Positions 32,753 to 37,394 of a stretch of 37,394 nt of DNA are shown here, piece by piece. Source of the DNA: Bacteroidales bacterium (GTDB lineage Bacteria > Bacteroidota > Bacteroidia > Bacteroidales > F082); assembly GCA_017645245.1 (NCBI GenBank), contig JAGCPG010000083.1, positions 1 to 37,394 of the forward strand. The letters are read 5' to 3'. A program made the position numbers and the translations under genes. The notes beneath the pieces were generated by a model. That model had not been told where the DNA came from. It did no database searches and saw nothing but the letters and a program-made list of their open reading frames with translations. How positions within the stretch are numbered: position 1 is the stretch's first letter; each line of letters begins with the position of its first letter.

Positions 32753-33838
32753 ATGTCAGAATTAAAAAACAGAATTGATTTCGTTTACATCTTTGATGTA
32801 CAGGATGGTAACCCCAATGGAGACCCTGATGCAGGTAACTTGCCTCGCGTGGATGCCGAAACAGGCATGGGCCTTGTGACCGATGTGTGCCTGAAGCGCA
32901 AAGTGCGTAATTATGTGCAGGTGGTAAAAGGAGCAGCAAAAGGCTTTGACATCTATGTAAAAGAAAAAGCGGTACTTGGAAGAAGCCATGTGGCTGCATT
33001 CAAGGCATTAGGGTACCAGTTAGGCGAAGAGTCAAAAAAAGAAATACCCAACGAATTAAAAGAAGATCTTGAAGAATCGTCTTTGTTTGAGGGTCTCTCA
33101 ATTATTGAAGAAGATGAAATCGGATATTTGGTGGTCGAGGGAAATGCTGATAAAAAGGCAATCCAAGAATGGTTAAAAGAATCTGAATTGAGCAAACAAG
33201 CGATTAGTTTTATTAAAACTGCACTGAAGGATGCTAAATCAAGGAAGCAAACCCCAGAAGAAACCGAAGGCGGTCGTCAATGGATGTGCTCTAACTTCTA
33301 TGATATTAGGAGTTTTGGTGCTGTCTTATCATTAAAATCAGCACCTAATTGTGGTCAGGTCAGAGGCCCAATCCAATTGACTTTTGCTCGGTCGGTAGAT
33401 AAGATTGTTGCATCTGAACATTCTATTACTCGTATGGCCGTGGCTACTGAAAAAGAAGCGGAAAAGCAAGGTGGCGACAATCGAACCATGGGTCGTAAAG
33501 CCACAGTTCCATACGGCCTCTATGTTTGTCACGGTTTCATTTCAGCCAACCTTGCTAAACAGACAGGCTTTTCTGAAGAAGATTTGAACTTGTTCTGGGA
33601 AGCATTGAAAAACATGTTCGATGTTGACCGTTCGGCGGCTCGTGGTTTGATGAGTGCACAGAAACTGATTGTGTTTAAGCACGATTCCCTCTTGGGCAAT
33701 GCTCCAGCCAACAAGCTCTTCGAACGAGTAAAGGTGGAAAAGGATTGTGACGGTGCGCCTCGGAGGTTTGAGGACTATAGAATTACCATCAATAGAGACA
33801 ACCTTCCAGCTGGTGTAACCGTTGAAGAAATGATTTAA
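32753..33838 (+). CDS. cas7c: Cas7c (Csd2), Cascade backbone subunit, with an insertion
   Basis: This 361-residue protein forms the crRNA-binding filament. Conserved parts are [20 protein letters not shown], the [18 protein letters not shown] stretch (199-216), EHSITRMAV and GDNRTMGRK. Csd2 proteins are usually about 280-300 residues. Here a charged segment at about 88-175 (rich in Glu, Lys and Ser, with [15 protein letters not shown]) lies between the IYVKEKAVL strand and the [14 protein letters not shown] region. It is in frame and rich in helix formers, so it looks like an added subdomain and not damage. rhuM starts six bases after the stop. Confidence 0.94.
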   Translation: MSELKNRIDFVYIFDVQDGNPNGDPDAGNLPRVDAETGMGLVTDVCLKRKVRNYVQVVKGAAKGFDIYVKEKAVLGRSHVAAFKALGYQLGEESKKEIPNELKEDLEESSLFEGLSIIEEDEIGYLVVEGNADKKAIQEWLKESELSKQAISFIKTALKDAKSRKQTPEETEGGRQWMCSNFYDIRSFGAVLSLKSAPNCGQVRGPIQLTFARSVDKIVASEHSITRMAVATEKEAEKQGGDNRTMGRKATVPYGLYVCHGFISANLAKQTGFSEEDLNLFWEALKNMFDVDRSAARGLMSAQKLIVFKHDSLLGNAPANKLFERVKVEKDCDGAPRRFEDYRITINRDNLPAGVTVEEMI

Positions 33839-33844
33839 CCGCTT

Positions 33845-34879
33845 ATGGCCGAGAGACATTTAATAAGAAACAGCACGGCAGAATTTTTGATTTTTCAGTT
33901 GGAGAATCAGGAACAGGGTATTGAAGTGATGTATGCCGATGAGACCATTTGGTGTACACAGGAGGCAATTTCAGTACTATTTGACAAAGCGCGCTCGACT
34001 ATAGCAGAGCATCTTTTGAATGCTTTCAGAACTGGAGAATTGAAGAAAGAATCAGTTTGTCGGAAATTCCGACGAACTGCCTCGGACGGCAAACCATACG
34101 ATACCCAATACTATAATCTTGACGCAATAATTAGTGTTGGCTATAGGGCAAACAGCATTCGTGCCACCCAGTTCCGTCAGTGGGCTACTAGCGTCCTTCG
34201 GGAGTTCGCTATCCGAGGATATGTGCTTGACCGTAAACGCATGGAAAACGGCACATTCCTGGGTGAGGACTATTTCGAACACCTCTTGGCGGAGATTCGT
34301 GAGATTCGCCTCTCTGAGCGACGTTTCTACCAGAAACTAACGGACATCTATGCCACAGCCATCGACTACAATCCTGATGCTCCTACAACAAGGCTTTTTT
34401 TCAAGATGATGCAGAACAAGATGCATTATGCTGTTCATGGGCATACGGCAGCTGAGCTGATTGTGGAACGTGCAGATTCTGCGCAGGAAAACATGGGACT
34501 AACTACGTGGGAGAATGCCCCTGACGGGAAGATTGTCAAGACGGATGTGGTGATTGCCAAGAATTATCTGAAAGAGATGGAACTCGCAGATATGGGTCAA
34601 CTGGTGAACGGCGTATTGGAATTGGCGGAGAGAATGGCCAAACGTCATATTCCCATGACGATGGAGGACTGGGCCAAGCAGATAGACACTATTCTTGTTG
34701 CTGGTGGTAATGAAGTGTTGCAAACCACAGGAACTGTTACGGCAGAAGAGGCAAAGGAACATGCTGAAACGGAGTTTGAGAAATATCGCATCATTCAAGA
34801 CCGATTGTTCCAAAGTGACTTCGACAAATATTTGGTTGCATTGCCATTTGAAGGGGATGGCCTTGAAACAGAGGAATAG
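33845..34879 (+). CDS. rhuM: RhuM family protein embedded in the cas operon
   Basis: This 344-residue protein matches the RhuM family (first named as a Salmonella virulence-associated protein; function unknown). Visible features are an N-terminal winged-helix-like part (EAISVLFDKARSTIAEHLLN), the core YNLDAIISVGYRANSIRATQ followed by FRQWATSVLREF (which recalls BRO-N/antirepressor domains), then FFKMMQNKMHYAVHGHTAAE and a helical C-terminus. It is not a standard Cas gene. It sits between cas7c (gap 6) and cas4 (gap 4) on the same strand, so it must share their transcript. RhuM genes are also found inside type I restriction-modification loci, which hints at a defence-linked accessory role; this is inference. 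Confidence 0.88.
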   Translation: MAERHLIRNSTAEFLIFQLENQEQGIEVMYADETIWCTQEAISVLFDKARSTIAEHLLNAFRTGELKKESVCRKFRRTASDGKPYDTQYYNLDAIISVGYRANSIRATQFRQWATSVLREFAIRGYVLDRKRMENGTFLGEDYFEHLLAEIREIRLSERRFYQKLTDIYATAIDYNPDAPTTRLFFKMMQNKMHYAVHGHTAAELIVERADSAQENMGLTTWENAPDGKIVKTDVVIAKNYLKEMELADMGQLVNGVLELAERMAKRHIPMTMEDWAKQIDTILVAGGNEVLQTTGTVTAEEAKEHAETEFEKYRIIQDRLFQSDFDKYLVALPFEGDGLETEE

Positions 34880-34883
34880 TGTT

Positions 34884-35558
34884 ATGCTGTATGATGAAGA
34901 TCAAATGCTTATGCTGTCGGGGATTCAGCACTTTGTGTACTGTCCCCGACAATGGGCATTGATTCACATTGAACAAGTTTGGGAAGAAAACCGTTTTACG
35001 GCAGAGGGTCAAATTCTTCACAAACAAGCTGATGATCCATTTTATAGGCAGAAAAATGGCGAGTTTGTATCGTTGCGTTCGGTCGCCATTTCTTCTAAGG
35101 CCTTGGGACTATATGGATTCACTGATGTGGTCGAATTGCGCCCATCGGACAAGCCCGAGAATTGCATAGTGCATCCGTCATATCCTGGCTATTGGAAGCC
35201 TTATCCTGTGGAATACAAACGAGGCCATTCGAAGCCCGATGAAAGGGATGAAGTGCAACTTGCGGCACAAGTCGTTTGTTTGGAGGAGATGCATGGCATA
35301 AGGATAGATTGCGGCTACTTGTTTTATTGGGAGACGCGTCGACGGGATGAGGTCGTTGTTGATGAACGGTTGAGGCATTTGACACAAGAATACGCGAATG
35401 AAATGCACAAAGTTTATAATACTGGTGTGGTTCCCAAAGCAGTGAAAACCCGCAAATGCTCCAACTGTTCGTTGTTTGACATTTGTCTTCCAGACACGAA
35501 GAGTAAACCTTTGGCGAGTAATTACTTGAAAAAGAATCTGTATGAGGAAACTTCTTAA
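34884..35558 (+). CDS. cas4: Cas4 exonuclease (spacer acquisition)
   Basis: This 224-residue RecB-type nuclease has an iron-sulfur cluster, for PAM selection and trimming of prespacers. Cluster cysteines are Cys20 (FVYCPRQW) and Cys192, Cys195, Cys201 (KCSNCSLFDIC). The nuclease residues are His46, Asp81, Glu110 and Lys112 (VEYKRG) and Gln125. All are present. The open frame extends back into rhuM, but the start at 34884 gives the family N-terminus. It overlaps cas1 by 17 bases. Confidence 0.94.
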   Translation: MLYDEDQMLMLSGIQHFVYCPRQWALIHIEQVWEENRFTAEGQILHKQADDPFYRQKNGEFVSLRSVAISSKALGLYGFTDVVELRPSDKPENCIVHPSYPGYWKPYPVEYKRGHSKPDERDEVQLAAQVVCLEEMHGIRIDCGYLFYWETRRRDEVVVDERLRHLTQEYANEMHKVYNTGVVPKAVKTRKCSNCSLFDICLPDTKSKPLASNYLKKNLYEETS

Positions 35559-36564
35559 TGTTTTGTATGTCACAACTCCTGAGTCTTACTTGAGTAAAGA
35601 TGGAATGAATGTGGTGGTATCTGTCGACCAGGAAGAGAAATTCCGTATTCCCATTGTAAATATCGAGGGTATTGTGGCTTTCGGCTATAAAGGCGCGAGT
35701 CCTGGACTGATGAAGTTGTGTGCCGATAATGGTGTTAGCCTGTCGTTCTTGTCGCCTAACGGCAGGTTTATTGGACGGTTTCAAGGCCCGGTTCGTGGTA
35801 ATGTGTTGCTCAGAAAAACGCAATATCAAATTTCGGACGACAAGGAAAGCGCCTTGCATTTTGCCCAATTGTTTGTCGCAGGGAAAATACAAAACTATAG
35901 AACGATTCTTCAACGCTTTGTGCGGGATAATGGCGGTAATATGGGGGTGGAAACGGCGATCAAGTCATTAGAAGCGAGCAAACACTGGGCATTAAACGCA
36001 AAAGAGGTCGGTAGTTTGATAGGAGTGGAAGGAGATGCGGCCAATACCTATTTCGGTGTTTTCCCACATTTATTGCTTCAAAAGAAAGAGGAGTTTCCTT
36101 TTCATGGAAGGAATAAGCGTCCGCCGAAAGATGCAGTGAATGCTTTGCTTTCATTCGTATATACCTTGTTGGCCAACGAAACGGCGGCGGCCTTGGAAAC
36201 GGTAGGGCTGGATCCATACGTTGGGTTTATGCATACGTTGCGCCCTGGACGAACTTCATTGGCATTGGACTTAATGGAAGAGATGAGGGCCTATTTGGGC
36301 GACAGGCTTGTGCTTTCGCTTATTAACCGAAAACAAGTCACACCCAATGATTTTGTGATGCAAGGAGAGAGTGGGGTAGTGATGACGGATAATTGTCGCA
36401 AAACGGTATTGACGGCATGGCAAAACAGAAAGAAGGAAACGTTTGTTCATCCTTATTTGGAAGAAAAGATTCCTGTTGGATTGTTGCCGTATGCTCAATC
36501 GTTATTGTTAGCAAGAGCCATTAGAGGCGATATTGATGATTATCCTGTGTTTCTAATCCATTGA
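35542..36564 (+). CDS. cas1: Cas1 integrase (type I-C)
   Basis: The 340-residue protein is the catalytic subunit of the spacer integrase. The metal-binding triad is complete: Glu163 (GVEGDAANTYF), His231 (GFMHTLRPGR) and Asp243 (LALDLMEEMR). The N-terminal beta-sandwich and the all-helical C-terminal domain are of normal length. The ATG lies inside the end of cas4, so the two are likely coupled. cas2 begins four bases after the stop. Confidence 0.96.
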   Translation: MRKLLNVLYVTTPESYLSKDGMNVVVSVDQEEKFRIPIVNIEGIVAFGYKGASPGLMKLCADNGVSLSFLSPNGRFIGRFQGPVRGNVLLRKTQYQISDDKESALHFAQLFVAGKIQNYRTILQRFVRDNGGNMGVETAIKSLEASKHWALNAKEVGSLIGVEGDAANTYFGVFPHLLLQKKEEFPFHGRNKRPPKDAVNALLSFVYTLLANETAAALETVGLDPYVGFMHTLRPGRTSLALDLMEEMRAYLGDRLVLSLINRKQVTPNDFVMQGESGVVMTDNCRKTVLTAWQNRKKETFVHPYLEEKIPVGLLPYAQSLLLARAIRGDIDDYPVFLIH

Positions 36565-36568
36565 AATC

Positions 36569-36859
36569 ATGATGGTACTGATAACATACGATGTTGAAAC
36601 CGTCACATCCAGCGGAGAAAGGCGTTTGCGTCGGGTGGCTAAAGAATGTCAGAATTATGGGCAACGTGTTCAAAACTCTGTTTTTGAATGTGTTTTGACA
36701 GAGGCGCAGTTTGTGGTTTTGCGAAATAAAATCGTCTCAATAATTGATGGGGAGAAAGACAGTGTCCGCTTTTATTTTCTTGGGAACAATTGGAATAACA
36801 GGGTGGAGTATATCGGAAAGAAAACTTCTTTTGATGTCACTTCAGAATTGATTATTTAA
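36569..36859 (+). CDS. cas2: Cas2 (spacer integrase structural subunit)
   Basis: The 96-residue ferredoxin-fold protein starts MMVLITYDVETV with the conserved Asp8. It contains RRLRRVAKECQNYGQRVQNS and FECVLTEAQF, standard Cas2 motifs. It forms the Cas1-Cas2 complex. It is the last gene of the operon and lies 169 bases before the first repeat. Confidence 0.96.
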   Translation: MMVLITYDVETVTSSGERRLRRVAKECQNYGQRVQNSVFECVLTEAQFVVLRNKIVSIIDGEKDSVRFYFLGNNWNNRVEYIGKKTSFDVTSELII

Positions 36860-36862
36860 TGC

Positions 36863-36902
36863 CGCGAAGTACAAGCATTGCAAAAAAAGTTGTATTTTCG
36901 CG
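36863..36902 (+). other. Long hairpin between cas2 and the CRISPR leader
   Basis: CGCGAAGTACAA (36863-36874) pairs with TTGTATTTTCGCG (36890-36902), leaving one mismatch or bulge and a 15-base loop rich in A. It begins three bases after the cas2 stop. There is no U-run on the plus strand, so it may be a processing or stability element, a Rho-linked end of the cas transcript, or a DNA site. Confidence 0.5.
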
Positions 36903-36924
36903 ACATCTGTTAATCAATGTGTTA

Positions 36925-36954
36925 TTCTTGATTCCATATTCAAAAATACATTTG
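36925..36954 (+). promoter_or_regulatory. Candidate leader promoter of the CRISPR array
   Basis: TTC (36925-36927), 19 bases and TACATTTG (36947-36954) match the -7 pattern, with the same imperfect -33 as the lepB promoter. It would start the pre-crRNA about 68 bases before the first repeat. The leader, 36860-37028, holds no gene. Confidence 0.5.
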
Positions 36955-37028
36955 ATTGATCAGAAAAGATTCGGTTCGCGGATTGAGTCATATAAACTAT
37001 TGATATTCCGTTGAATTGAACTTGAACG

Positions 37029-37394
37029 GTCGCGCCCCATGCGGGCGTGTGGATTGAAACAAGACAAATTATTGTTGAAGGTGGCGAAACCATTGTCGCG
37101 CCCCATGCGGGCGTGTGGATTGAAACTGCCTCTACAGATTTTGATGTGCTTTATTCTGGTGGTCGCGCCCCATGCGGGCGTGTGGATTGAAACTTAATCT
37201 GTTCCATAATTAAACCTCCATTTCTTCAGTCGCGCCCCATGCGGGCGTGTGGATTGAAACCACGCTAACCCTGAAGATGATGTTTGGAAGCAATTAAGTC
37301 GCGCCCCATGCGGGCGTGTGGATTGAAACATCTTCTGCCGCCAGTCCTTCGGCCTGCACTCGTCGCGCCCCATGCGGGCGTGTGGATTGAAACA
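37029..37394 (+). CRISPR. Type I-C CRISPR array, six repeats visible, cut by window end
   Basis: The 32-bp repeat begins GTCGCGCCCC and ends GGATTGAAAC. Copies lie at 37029-37060, 37095-37126, 37162-37193, 37229-37260, 37298-37329 and 37362-37393, all identical. The five spacers are 34, 35, 35, 37 and 32 bp. Inside the repeat CGCCC and GGGCG form a stem, the expected site for Cas5c cleavage. The sequence and the ATTGAAAC end are typical of type I-C and fit the cas genes. The leader side faces cas2. The array continues beyond 37394, so its full size is unknown. Confidence 0.97.

Noticed and set aside
34695-34883. A longer Cas4
   Set aside because: The added part is rhuM read in another frame; Cas4 homologues begin near the MLYDEDQMLMLSG start.
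33839-34883. A CreTA-like RNA antitoxin, with a repeat-like element beside rhuM
   Set aside because: The gaps on either side of rhuM are 6 and 4 bases and I found no copy or fragment of the CRISPR repeat in or around the gene.

Overview
The window looks like a chromosomal segment of a Bacteroidota bacterium, probably Bacteroidales. The evidence is: repeated promoters of the Bacteroidota type (TTG, 19 bases, TAnnTTTG); a PorT-like protein next to ubiE; the C-terminal sorting tail of a type IX secretion (T9SS) cargo; a signal peptidase I with an extra N-terminal membrane domain; and a lipid A gene order typical of the phylum. I identified proteins by reading motifs, not by database search.

Positions 1-27084 are mostly core genes. 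From the left: the ribosomal operon rpsF-rpsR-rplI (minus strand, rplI cut by the window edge); a secreted alpha/beta hydrolase, divergent from a three-gene RND efflux operon (lipoprotein adaptor, inner-membrane pump, TolC-type channel); radC-wecB; rpsT with a clear terminator; two methylthiotransferases (mtaB, miaB) flanking a wrecked T9SS cargo gene; lplA; a tRNA-Glu; and an aspC-hldE-ubiE-porT run. Divergent from aspC is a lipid A run: a small conserved protein, lpxD, lpxC, lpxA. This lpxC ends where the fused fabZ domain usually begins in this phylum. Facing it is lepB-ftsK-lolA-glycosyltransferase.

Positions 27172-37394 are a defence locus, visibly more A/T-rich than the left part. A WYL-domain regulator is divergent from a complete type I-C CRISPR-Cas operon: cas3-cas5c-cas8c-cas7c-[rhuM]-cas4-cas1-cas2. 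A leader and at least six identical 32-bp repeats follow, and the array runs off the window. All catalytic residues I could check in Cas3, Cas4, Cas1 and Cas2 are intact. Two things stand out: a RhuM-family gene packed between cas7 and cas4 with gaps of only 6 and 4 bases, and a 19-bp palindrome between the WYL gene and cas3 that covers both -33 regions.

A separate pattern is a set of short pyrimidine-rich tandem heptamers. They lie exactly in the lplA-miaB and aspC-hldE junctions, between the divergent aspC and 17897 promoters, and at a frame break in the T9SS remnant.
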